Below, piece after piece: positions 37,457 to 45,025 of a DNA stretch of 64,000 bases. The translations under genes were made by a program, and so were the position numbers. The stretch is from Flavobacterium psychroterrae (GTDB lineage Bacteria; Bacteroidota; Bacteroidia; Flavobacteriales; Flavobacteriaceae). Under the pieces are notes generated by a model. It made no database searches. It was not told where the DNA came from and was given only the letters and a program-made list of their open reading frames with translations. Within the stretch, counting starts at the first letter, position 1. Every line of letters begins with the position of its first letter. The stretch covers positions 1 through 64,000 of the forward strand of contig NZ_JAGYVZ010000001.1 of assembly GCF_018380615.1 (NCBI RefSeq), read 5' to 3'.

Positions 37457-38470
37457 TTAATTTATTTTTCCTACTAAAACAGTTGCGTCATCTGTACCTC
37501 TGATATTATCTTTTAATAATGAGGAAGCAATTAAGCTGGGTTTCTGTTTTATAATCGAAACTAAATCATTAAGATTCCATCGTGTTCTCAAACCATCGCT
37601 ATGCATAATAATTATTTGATGCTTTTGGTAAGGAACTGTTGTGCTATTCAGTGTTCTGGGAATATTGTGTCCTAAAATACCATTGTACGGTGTATAAGTC
37701 TTATTGTCCAGACCATTATAAATTCGGGTATTGATATTACCAATTCCGCAAATATTCCATGTTTCAGTTGTATAATCTACAGCTGCTATTGTGGCAACCA
37801 ATCCTCTGCTTTTTTTAACAGCCTCATGAATTCCCCTCAGTATAACAGTGATTTCTGTTGCTTTTGATTGCTGAAAAGCTTTTATGGCGAGTTGAACCGC
37901 TTCATTAGCATTTGATCCATGACCTAAACCGTCTCCTACTAAGATCTGAAATCCTTTTGGTGAATGTTTTATAAAATAACCATCTCCACAAACTCTTTCA
38001 CCCGGATAATTTACGCTCAAAGCCGAAAAATTCAAACCCGGACCCGGAGGAGGAATCTGATAATCTGCGTGATCACGAATTTTTACATATTGAACCGTAC
38101 CCCAGCCTTTCATGGAGTAGATCTGGAAATCATTGCTTAATCTTTTTATAGCGCCTAAACCCTGACCCAACGTATTTGAAGTTGAATAGCCATCGCTCAT
38201 GATTTTAAACACATTATCAATTCCCGCACCATTATCAAGACAATATATCTCGATCTCGTTTTTACCATCGGTTTGATGGCTTCGGTATAAAAGTTCACCG
38301 CGTCCGGGAAATTTAATAAGGTTTGAAGTGAGTTCTGCAACAATAATATCTGTTTCGGCAGCGCGATGTGGAGTAAAACCTATTTGAAGAGCAAGATTAT
38401 GTATTTCCCTTTTTATAAAAGCAATAAGGCTTCTGTCATCAATTTTACAACTGGAAAAAGTATTATCCAT
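37457..38470 (-). CDS. RsbT-like ATPase fused to RsbX/SpoIIE-type PP2C phosphatase
   Basis: 337 residues with two parts. Residues 1-135 are a GHKL anti-sigma-kinase-like ATPase (IVAELTSNLIKFPGRGELL, CLDNGAGIDN, LGQGLGAIKRL). Residues about 150-335 are a PP2C/SpoIIE phosphatase of RsbX type (GERVCGDGYFI, VGDGLGHGSNANEA, IMHSDGLRTRW, RGTDDATVLVG), with aspartates for metal binding. In Bacillus a stand-alone RsbX dephosphorylates RsbS and RsbR to reset the stressosome. The fused ATPase half could bind RsbS-type STAS proteins in competition with RsbT, which is inference. Overlaps the rsbT-like gene by 8 bases. Confidence 0.88.
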   Translation of the reverse strand: MDNTFSSCKIDDRSLIAFIKREIHNLALQIGFTPHRAAETDIIVAELTSNLIKFPGRGELLYRSHQTDGKNEIEIYCLDNGAGIDNVFKIMSDGYSTSNTLGQGLGAIKRLSNDFQIYSMKGWGTVQYVKIRDHADYQIPPPGPGLNFSALSVNYPGERVCGDGYFIKHSPKGFQILVGDGLGHGSNANEAVQLAIKAFQQSKATEITVILRGIHEAVKKSRGLVATIAAVDYTTETWNICGIGNINTRIYNGLDNKTYTPYNGILGHNIPRTLNSTTVPYQKHQIIIMHSDGLRTRWNLNDLVSIIKQKPSLIASSLLKDNIRGTDDATVLVGKIN

Positions 38471-38876
38471 TTTTCCATTTTATTATGGTCACGGTGGTTC
38501 CGTTTCCTAATTCTGTCTGAATATTAAATTCATTAACTAATCTTCTCGTTCCGGGTAATCCCAATCCTAAGCTTTTTCCTGTGCTGTATCCGTCCTTCAT
38601 AGCTAGATCAATATCTACAATTCCTGGTCCATTGTCAATAAAGGTTACTCGTACTCCATAATCTCTGCCATTATTAACCTCCTCTACAATGACTTTACCG
38701 CCACCTCCATATTTCAAAAGGTTACGTACAAGTTCGCTTGTAGCTGTTATTAATTTGGTTTGATTTAAAATACTCATTCCTACCTTAATGCCATAATCGC
38801 GCACGCGGTTACGCAATGGTACCACATCTTGTTCTTTTACAATTGGTACTTCTTCTTTATTCGTTGTCGTTATCAT
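38463..38876 (-). CDS. rsbT: Stressosome switch kinase RsbT
   Basis: 137 residues of a GHKL serine/threonine kinase: LITATSELVRNLLKYGGGG (N-box), TFIDNGPGI (G1), and YSTGKSLGLGLPGTRRLVNE (G2). In stressosomes RsbT is held by RsbS and RsbR, phosphorylates their STAS domains on stress, and is then released to activate its target. The frame is open 25 codons further upstream, but the ATG at 38876 gives the family-like length. It overlaps the rsbS end by 20 bases, implying translational coupling. Confidence 0.92.
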   Translation of the reverse strand: MITTTNKEEVPIVKEQDVVPLRNRVRDYGIKVGMSILNQTKLITATSELVRNLLKYGGGGKVIVEEVNNGRDYGVRVTFIDNGPGIVDIDLAMKDGYSTGKSLGLGLPGTRRLVNEFNIQTELGNGTTVTIIKWKNG

Positions 38877-39255
38877 CTGCAAACTCCTCGTTACCGCCAT
38901 TATACATTTTTGCGCGAAGAAGATCCATGCCTTTTTCAACATTAAGTGCACTAATTACACCATTTAATGATAACCCAAGTTCAACAAGTGTAATAGCGAC
39001 TGCGGGCTGCATACCCACTACTACTGTTTGCGCATCCATAATTTTTGACATCACCGCTATGTTGCCTAAAATACGGCCCATAAAAGAGTCAATTATTGAT
39101 ACTGAAGATATATCAATTAATACACCTTTAGAGCTGAATTTATTGATAGTATTTATTAAGTCAGATTCAAGATTTTCTGCCAGTTGATCGTACAAATCTA
39201 CTTGTATCGTAACCAGTAAGAAATCCCCCATCTTAAGTATAGGAATTCTTTCCAT
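38857..39255 (-). CDS. rsbS: Stressosome scaffold protein RsbS (STAS domain)
   Basis: 132 residues of a single STAS domain. It carries the expected phosphorylation site, Ser57 in IDISSVSIIDSFMGRIL, and the typical MQPAVAITLVELGLSLNGV. RsbS forms the stressosome core with RsbR and sequesters RsbT. An acidic tail ends the protein. The gene starts 20 bases after rsbR and overlaps rsbT. Confidence 0.93.
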   Translation of the reverse strand: MERIPILKMGDFLLVTIQVDLYDQLAENLESDLINTINKFSSKGVLIDISSVSIIDSFMGRILGNIAVMSKIMDAQTVVVGMQPAVAITLVELGLSLNGVISALNVEKGMDLLRAKMYNGGNEEFADDNDNE

Positions 39256-39275
39256 ATTTGATTAATCGTATTTGA

Positions 39276-40106
39276 TTATTTTCTTTTCACAACAGTAAGC
39301 TGAAGCATTTCAAAAGCTGTCTGAAGAGCGCTGGCCAGAGATGTTTTTGTAATAATTCCGGTAAGATCAATTCCTAAATGCACCACCGTTTGGGCAATTT
39401 CCGGACGAATACCACTAATAATACATTCTGCTCCCATTAATCGTGTTGCGCTAACTGTTTTGATAAGATGTTGTGCCACAAGCGAATCAACAGCAGGTAC
39501 TCCTGAAATATCAAGAATAGCAATTGAACTTCCTGTGTCTACAATTTGCTGTAAAAGATTTTCCATTACAACCTGAGTTCTTGAACTGTCAAGTGTTCCT
39601 ATAATTGGCAAAGCTACAACGCCATCCCAAACTCTGATCACCGGAGTTGAGATCTCGCTGATTTCGTCAATTTGTCGTGAAATAACATCTTCACGTCCTC
39701 TCATAAATGCTTCAAAAGTCATGATGGTCATATTATCAACCAAAGCTCCTAATTGCAGATTAGCATCATACAAACTTGCGGGATCTTTCTCTATTTCTGA
39801 TAAAATTTGAGAAGCTGCTTCTTTAAATGAAATAAGATATTGAGCATTTTCACGAGGTGAAAAACCGCGTTTTGCTCTTGAACTCGAAATACCCATCATT
39901 AAATCATAAACTTTGTCGAATTCCTTAGAGTTAAAATCATCAGCGTTGCCTTTTGACAAAGCGTCTAATAAAAGTGAAGTAAATTCTTTTGATTCTTCTT
40001 CTTCTGTTGAACCATCAGTTGAACCTTTTTCTAATAATAGTCTGGTCCAGATATCTAATAATTTGCTTTCGTGCTTTTTCAAGCTCCCTAAAACATTCTT
40101 TTGCAT
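39276..40106 (-). CDS. rsbR: Stressosome sensor RsbR
   Basis: 276 residues. The N-terminal 140 residues are an all-helical RsbR_N, globin-like sensor domain (HESKLLDIWTRLLLEKGST, FKEAASQILSEIEKDPASLY). A linker helix and a C-terminal STAS domain follow. The two phosphorylation positions of Bacillus RsbRA are occupied by Ser174/Ser175 (IGTLDSSRTQ) and Ser208 (GVPAVDSLVAQHL). No heme-type proximal histidine is obvious, so the signal is unknown. First gene of the five-gene stressosome operon, with a -7 box 30 bases upstream. Confidence 0.92.
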   Translation of the reverse strand: MQKNVLGSLKKHESKLLDIWTRLLLEKGSTDGSTEEEESKEFTSLLLDALSKGNADDFNSKEFDKVYDLMMGISSSRAKRGFSPRENAQYLISFKEAASQILSEIEKDPASLYDANLQLGALVDNMTIMTFEAFMRGREDVISRQIDEISEISTPVIRVWDGVVALPIIGTLDSSRTQVVMENLLQQIVDTGSSIAILDISGVPAVDSLVAQHLIKTVSATRLMGAECIISGIRPEIAQTVVHLGIDLTGIITKTSLASALQTAFEMLQLTVVKRK

Positions 40107-40135
40107 TTGCTATGGTATTTTTGTGATTTCGTAAA

Positions 40136-40143
40136 CAAATATA
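40136..40143 (-). promoter_or_regulatory. -7 element TATATTTG of the stressosome operon
   Basis: On the minus strand TATATTTG fits the TAnnTTTG box and would give a leader of about 20-25 bases before the rsbR ATG. No TTG lies at 19-base spacing, so the promoter may be weak or need another factor. The remaining spacer to 40319 shows nothing else. Confidence 0.5.
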
Positions 40144-40319
40144 ATAATAAATAATACCTTATAATTAAAAGAAGAAAGAAATCTTGAGAAAGTTTTTCTT
40201 GTTATTTTCTAAATTTAAAATGGCTTATTTTCGACCGTTTGAAATAAAATCTGACTGTGTTTACTTTTTTTTTAAGATAAAATCTTTCAACATACCCAAA
40301 TTATCAATAAATCAACACT

Positions 40320-42038
40320 TTAACTAATATTCATACTATTCAAAATACGCAACGACGCCGCTTCGCAAAAATCCAGTCCGGAATAATCAGGATTATATCC
40401 GCCAATATACGGAACCGCCATAATATAGAGATTTTCATTATAAGCGCCATATTGATCAATAATTTGAAAATTATCATTGATTGCAATTCCTGAAACACTC
40501 AAAAAATAACTTCCTGTACTGTCTTTTTCTATTGAAGTATTTCCTTCCGAAAAAGCGATGTGACCCACTTCATTTGACTTAAATTTTATTTTTGCAGGCG
40601 TAATTGCCTTTTGTGATAATAAACTTTTAAAGGGAAAATCGGCGTAAGACAAATGTGGCTGACCAACACAATCAACAAAAGTTTCATAATAAACCGATTT
40701 GGGATTATTTTCTTCATCCGAAAAATGATATACAATTCCTCCATCAGTTTGTGGTTCTACCGAACTTTCTGCACCAACAGGAATAATATCCAAAACCCCG
40801 GCATGATGAAGCGCCAATAACTCAACACAGGATTTTTGCGGAACAAAGGCAATTACAATCGAAATCAAAGGCATAAGCACTTTTTGAAGCCGCTGCATAT
40901 CTTCTGCCGAAAGGTATTTTGCAGGATGATTCATTGCAAAACTTAAAACCGCCAACATTTCTTTCCAGTAAACAGATTCTTGTCTTTTTATGGATTTTTC
41001 AGCCTGAACATACTCTGCTTTTAAAAGCTGAAACGGTTCAAGACGTTCACGAAGTTCCATCATTTCAACCACGAAATCCTCAATACTCAGATCTTTAATT
41101 CGGTTATAAAACTTCGGATCTTTATCCTGGAAAATATCTTTAAAATCTTTTTGAAATACATAATCCAAAGACAAAAAACCGTCATTTGATTTTCTGTGCA
41201 ATTCTATTTCTTCTTCCGTTAAAAGCGAACTATTATTAAGATGTGAATCTTCAAGATGAAATCGAACCGCCGGAAGCATACCGCTTCGCGAATGCATTAT
41301 CATTTTAAAGTCCGGACTTTCGGCATGGTTTTGAAAACTTAAGTTTCCATTTTCATCTTTTGTAAACAAACCATTTTCTCTGGCAAGCGTTCTAATCGCG
41401 TCAATTGCAGTTAAAGACGAGCCTTTTATCGCAACAGCATGATTTAGTTTCAACAGCAATTTTGATGGCGGATATGGTGCATCAAAATATCCTTTTACTT
41501 TTCCTTCATATCGCACAGGCCAGTTGTGTCCGGTACAAATTACTACATAATCAAACTTCTTTTTATCGGTAACTGTTTCCACCCAAACCTCTTTTTCATG
41601 TTCGTTGTAACTAATGTCCAAAACATTGCTTTTGTAATGAACTCTCGTTGTTATTCCTGCTTCATCGCCTTTTAACTGTAATAATTTAAACTGATCTGCA
41701 AGGTAATATCCAAACAATAATCTCGGTAATACTTTGTATTCTGTAAACCTTTCCAGATCAATTGCAAATCGTTCCAGAACTTCTGCAGGAACAGTCAAAA
41801 TCCACTCTGATACTGAATTCACAATTCCCGGAGTTTCATTATCTGATACGTTCGTTACATGTTCATCATTTGCCCCTTCAGGACTATAGGGCATTCCTGC
41901 ACCAAGAGTACTTTTTCGCTCATAAATATCGATTTCAAAATTTGTTTTTCCGGATTCAACCAGTCTTTTATACATAAACAGTCCGCTGGGTCCTCCTCCT
42001 AAAATTGCAATTTGCTTTTTAATTTCTTCCGTTTTCAT
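40320..42038 (-). CDS. FAD/NAD(P)-binding protein (FAD_NAD_binding_9 type)
   Basis: 572 residues starting with a dinucleotide fold, IAILGGGPSGLFMYKRLVES, followed by the family block GAGMPYSPEGANDEHVTNVS and a second nucleotide segment near VVICTGHNWPV. It matches the large COG4529-like group of uncharacterised flavoproteins. The C-terminal half has a second flavin contact, YNENLYIMAVPYIGGYNPD. Substrate unknown. An earlier ATG at 42071 would add 11 residues, but it lies in GTCATTTCGG repeat sequence, so 42038 is preferred. Confidence 0.85.
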   Translation of the reverse strand: MKTEEIKKQIAILGGGPSGLFMYKRLVESGKTNFEIDIYERKSTLGAGMPYSPEGANDEHVTNVSDNETPGIVNSVSEWILTVPAEVLERFAIDLERFTEYKVLPRLLFGYYLADQFKLLQLKGDEAGITTRVHYKSNVLDISYNEHEKEVWVETVTDKKKFDYVVICTGHNWPVRYEGKVKGYFDAPYPPSKLLLKLNHAVAIKGSSLTAIDAIRTLARENGLFTKDENGNLSFQNHAESPDFKMIMHSRSGMLPAVRFHLEDSHLNNSSLLTEEEIELHRKSNDGFLSLDYVFQKDFKDIFQDKDPKFYNRIKDLSIEDFVVEMMELRERLEPFQLLKAEYVQAEKSIKRQESVYWKEMLAVLSFAMNHPAKYLSAEDMQRLQKVLMPLISIVIAFVPQKSCVELLALHHAGVLDIIPVGAESSVEPQTDGGIVYHFSDEENNPKSVYYETFVDCVGQPHLSYADFPFKSLLSQKAITPAKIKFKSNEVGHIAFSEGNTSIEKDSTGSYFLSVSGIAINDNFQIIDQYGAYNENLYIMAVPYIGGYNPDYSGLDFCEAASLRILNSMNIS

Positions 42039-42167
42039 TTTGTTTATTTTATTGTTTTCGTTTTTTGTCATTTCGGCCCTATTGACAAAAACTTTGCGTA
42101 ACTCCTTTGGGAACTCTGCGGTAAAATTCTTAAAGCATTTAAAATCTGTGGTAAAAAATTCGCAAAA

Positions 42168-43070
42168 CTAAAGCCATTTCTTTCTTTTAAACCAAAGAAA
42201 AATAACGATCGAAACCACCACCATTACAATCATTGTAATAGGATATGCATAGTAATAATTAAGTTCCGGCATAAATTTGAAATTCATTCCGTAGATTCCT
42301 GCTATAAAAGTCAATGGCATGAAAAAAACCGAAAATACCGTCAATACTTTCATCACTTCATTTGTTTTTCTGGCAGATAATGAAAGATAAATATTGAGTA
42401 ATTCTTTGGCATCTTCCTGAACCTGATCGTTGAGCATCAAAAGTTTAGTATGTAAATCGTGAACATCGCGAAGTGCCGGAGCTTCTTCTCCTTCTGCCCG
42501 AATGGAATTCACCACTTCATTACTTAACAAGAGCAACTTTTTATATAGCCCTGCCCTGTTTTTCAGGTAATAAATTGCCTCGATCATATCTGTCGCGATA
42601 TTTTTCTTCAGAAATAATTTCGATTCATAACCGTCAATTTCGTTAGAAAGATTTATAGCCGGCTGTTCGAATGAATGCAATGCATCACGCACAATATGAA
42701 TCGCGATTCCTGTGCTGGTTTTCACTTTTCCGGTATCAACAAAATTTTGTTTTACAGCAGCAATTAAGGGCTGCGAGGTACGGTGCAATGTGATGATAAA
42801 GGATTCGTTATAAAAAATCGCAATTTTACAACTCAGGCTCTGAACCGTTTGCAGCTTTTCCTTGTTCTCGTTTACAACTCTTATAATGATGAAATGTGTA
42901 TTATTATGTTCCTCAAATTTAGGAAGATGATCCGGATCAAGACAATCTAATAATGCATAGGAATTAAGATTGTACTTTTTACTAATAGCCGAAAGTTCCT
43001 CGCTTGTTGGGTCAACAACATCAATCCAGGTAATTTCAGAATCTTTTATAGTACAATTAGTTATAGGCAT
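42168..43070 (-). CDS. corA: CorA-type magnesium/cobalt transporter
   Basis: 300 residues. A long cytoplasmic domain of about 235 residues is followed by two C-terminal membrane helices. The first ends in the diagnostic GMN motif (FIAGIYGMNFKFMPE), and a basic KRKKWL tail closes the protein. CorA forms a pentameric Mg2+ channel. Lies 18 bases after the GH130 gene and on the same strand. Confidence 0.93.
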   Translation of the reverse strand: MPITNCTIKDSEITWIDVVDPTSEELSAISKKYNLNSYALLDCLDPDHLPKFEEHNNTHFIIIRVVNENKEKLQTVQSLSCKIAIFYNESFIITLHRTSQPLIAAVKQNFVDTGKVKTSTGIAIHIVRDALHSFEQPAINLSNEIDGYESKLFLKKNIATDMIEAIYYLKNRAGLYKKLLLLSNEVVNSIRAEGEEAPALRDVHDLHTKLLMLNDQVQEDAKELLNIYLSLSARKTNEVMKVLTVFSVFFMPLTFIAGIYGMNFKFMPELNYYYAYPITMIVMVVVSIVIFLWFKRKKWL

Positions 43071-43088
43071 TTTGTTTTTTTTTATGAA

Positions 43089-44132
43089 TTAAGCAGTAGT
43101 TGAAATCTTAACTGAAGATTCTTCGGGAATGTGAACTTTATGCGAAAGAAGTTCTTCAAGTAACTCCTGCATAGGGATTGATGCACAGGCAATACAATCA
43201 TCTGCAGCACCGTAATAAATATAAATTTCATCATCGATAACGGCGGTTCCGCTTGGGAAACACACATTATTGACATAACCGTTTAATTCAAATTCCTGAT
43301 CCGGTGCAAAAAGTGGCTGAGGCAACCTCGCAATTTCTTTTGACGGATCTTCTAAATCCAGTAAAGCTGCACACGCCACATATGTATGCCCTTTTTCAGT
43401 ATCATGAACGCCGTGATAAATTAATATCCAGCCTTCAGGAGTTTCTATTGGCGGAGCGCCGTTTCCTAAATAGGAGAATTCGTGATCGTGATCCGGATCA
43501 AGCACAATATGTTTGCAAAATTCCAGCATGTATTCGCGCCAGAATTCAGGCGTTAAATCCTCAAGCGAATCAACACAGGCAATTTGAACACCCGGATGAA
43601 TCCGATGTAAAAAGTATAATTTATCGTTAATTCGTCTCGGAAAAAAAACCACATTTTTATCCCAGACATAACCTTCACTTCCTGTACTTGGCGTAAAATA
43701 TTTGTTGTTAAGTCCTGGTTGTCCCTGCAGTAATCCTTTAAGATCGTACCCTTTTATTTGCGGAACAACGATTCCGTGTTTCGTGAATGTTTTTAAATCT
43801 GATGAAGTGGCAACACATCCAAACGCGTTTTCTCCATCATAACCACAATAGGAAAGATAAAACAAATCATCAATTTTGACGATTCTGGGATCTTCAACGC
43901 CGTGTTTTTCATTAGGAAGTGTGGGAATTAAAACCGGAACATCAAGCTGACTTTCAATTGTTAAAGGATCTTTGAAAACGCAATATCCAATTGTAGAATG
44001 ATTGCCTTTGGCAACGGCACGGTAAAACATATGGATTTTTCCGCCATCGTAAATAACCGCAGGATTAAGAACGCCATCACGTTCAAAATCCAAATCTCTT
44101 TTGGTCAAAACCAAACCATGTTTTTGTAGCAT
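43089..44132 (-). CDS. GH130 family beta-mannoside phosphorylase-like protein
   Basis: 347 residues of a five-bladed beta-propeller glycosidase-phosphorylase: FERDGVLNPAVIYDGGKIHM, MFYRAVAKGNHSTIGYCVF, and GVEDPRIVKIDDLFYLSYCG, with the catalytic-type Asp in the VEDPRI block. GH130 enzymes phosphorolyse beta-mannosides. No signal peptide is seen, so it acts in the cytoplasm. The frame opens at a TTG three codons earlier, and the ATG at 44132 is preferred. Neighbouring corA suggests one transcript. Confidence 0.88.
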   Translation of the reverse strand: MLQKHGLVLTKRDLDFERDGVLNPAVIYDGGKIHMFYRAVAKGNHSTIGYCVFKDPLTIESQLDVPVLIPTLPNEKHGVEDPRIVKIDDLFYLSYCGYDGENAFGCVATSSDLKTFTKHGIVVPQIKGYDLKGLLQGQPGLNNKYFTPSTGSEGYVWDKNVVFFPRRINDKLYFLHRIHPGVQIACVDSLEDLTPEFWREYMLEFCKHIVLDPDHDHEFSYLGNGAPPIETPEGWILIYHGVHDTEKGHTYVACAALLDLEDPSKEIARLPQPLFAPDQEFELNGYVNNVCFPSGTAVIDDEIYIYYGAADDCIACASIPMQELLEELLSHKVHIPEESSVKISTTA

Positions 44133-44458
44133 ATATTTCAAAAATTCATTAAAATTTAAAAAATAAATATACTGCTGAGAGGTGAAATAAATTTACACAA
44201 AATCAGTAAACTCTTTCAGAATTACAAGGCTTTTGAATTTCTTTTTTGCAGAGATGAAATTTTCTTTTTGCCACAGATTAAAATGATAAAATGATTTTTT
44301 TAATCTTAAAAATAATGTTATGCAATAAATCTTTCGGAAAATCGCCCAGGTTTGTCATTTTGACTTTAAACTTTGCGTCTTAGCGACTTTGCGAGATTAA
44401 TTTTATTTCCCAAAAGCTTAACTTAATGACATTTGAGCTATCAAAAGCAGCAAAAAAA
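44133..44458. repeat. Intergenic region with dispersed AAACTTTGCGTCTTAGCG element
   Basis: About 325 bases. At 44366-44400 TTTAAACTTTGCGTCTTAGC and GCGAGATTAA match the elements near 35708 and 61850. AAAAGCTTAACTTAATGACA follows, which also accompanies the copies near 61810 and, in part, 50212. No gene seen. Confidence 0.65.
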
Positions 44459-44980
44459 CTATTTTATACAAGACAATTGCAAAATATTCGCATTTAGTGG
44501 TTGTTCTATTTTACGTTCGAGTTTTTCCTGATTGAGCGTGATATAAATTTCCATTGAACCAGTTCCTACTTTTAAGCCCAAAATATGACCGCCGTAAGCA
44601 TTGAATTTATCATCGGTTGCTATTCCGTGAATATGAATGGATGGTTTTTCTCCATTCCAGGCAATCGATCCCGTGAGATTTCCCATTTCTACTTTTTCGA
44701 ATTTCTTCGGATTAAATTTCTTTTCTTTATTATCATAAAAGCCAAATGTAACTTCGCTTCCAAAACCAATTCCCGTAAAATTTGCAAACGGAATTTTTTC
44801 CTGCTGAGCGAGATTTTCGATTAATGCCAATACATCATCGCCTTGGCGTAAAACCATTAAATAACCCGTTGTAGTTTTTATATAACGACATTTTGAAGCA
44901 TCATTTTGTTGCGCTTGCGCGAAAGTTGAAGCGAAACACAACAATAGAATTAAAAATAAATTGTTCCTTAATACTTTCAT
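44459..44980 (-). CDS. Exported PPC-domain (DUF296) protein
   Basis: 173 residues. A signal peptide (LFLILLLCFASTFAQAQ) precedes a PPC/DUF296 domain: GYLMVLRQGDDVLALIENLA, FTGIGFGSEVTFGFYD, and the conserved metal-type cluster PSIHIHGIATDDKFNAYGGH. PPC domains are best known in DNA-binding AT-hook proteins, but bacterial stand-alone forms are trimeric proteins of unknown role. This one is predicted to be exported. It lies 45 bases after the aldehyde-oxidase large-subunit gene on the same strand. Confidence 0.85.
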   Translation of the reverse strand: MKVLRNNLFLILLLCFASTFAQAQQNDASKCRYIKTTTGYLMVLRQGDDVLALIENLAQQEKIPFANFTGIGFGSEVTFGFYDNKEKKFNPKKFEKVEMGNLTGSIAWNGEKPSIHIHGIATDDKFNAYGGHILGLKVGTGSMEIYITLNQEKLERKIEQPLNANILQLSCIK

Positions 44981-45025
44981 TTTAGTAGAATTATTAGGTT
45001 AATAGAAAATATTCTAAAATCATTT

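Noticed and set aside
38816..39187. 123-codon open frame opposite rsbS and rsbT
   Set aside because: Antisense to two conserved stressosome genes; no independent support.
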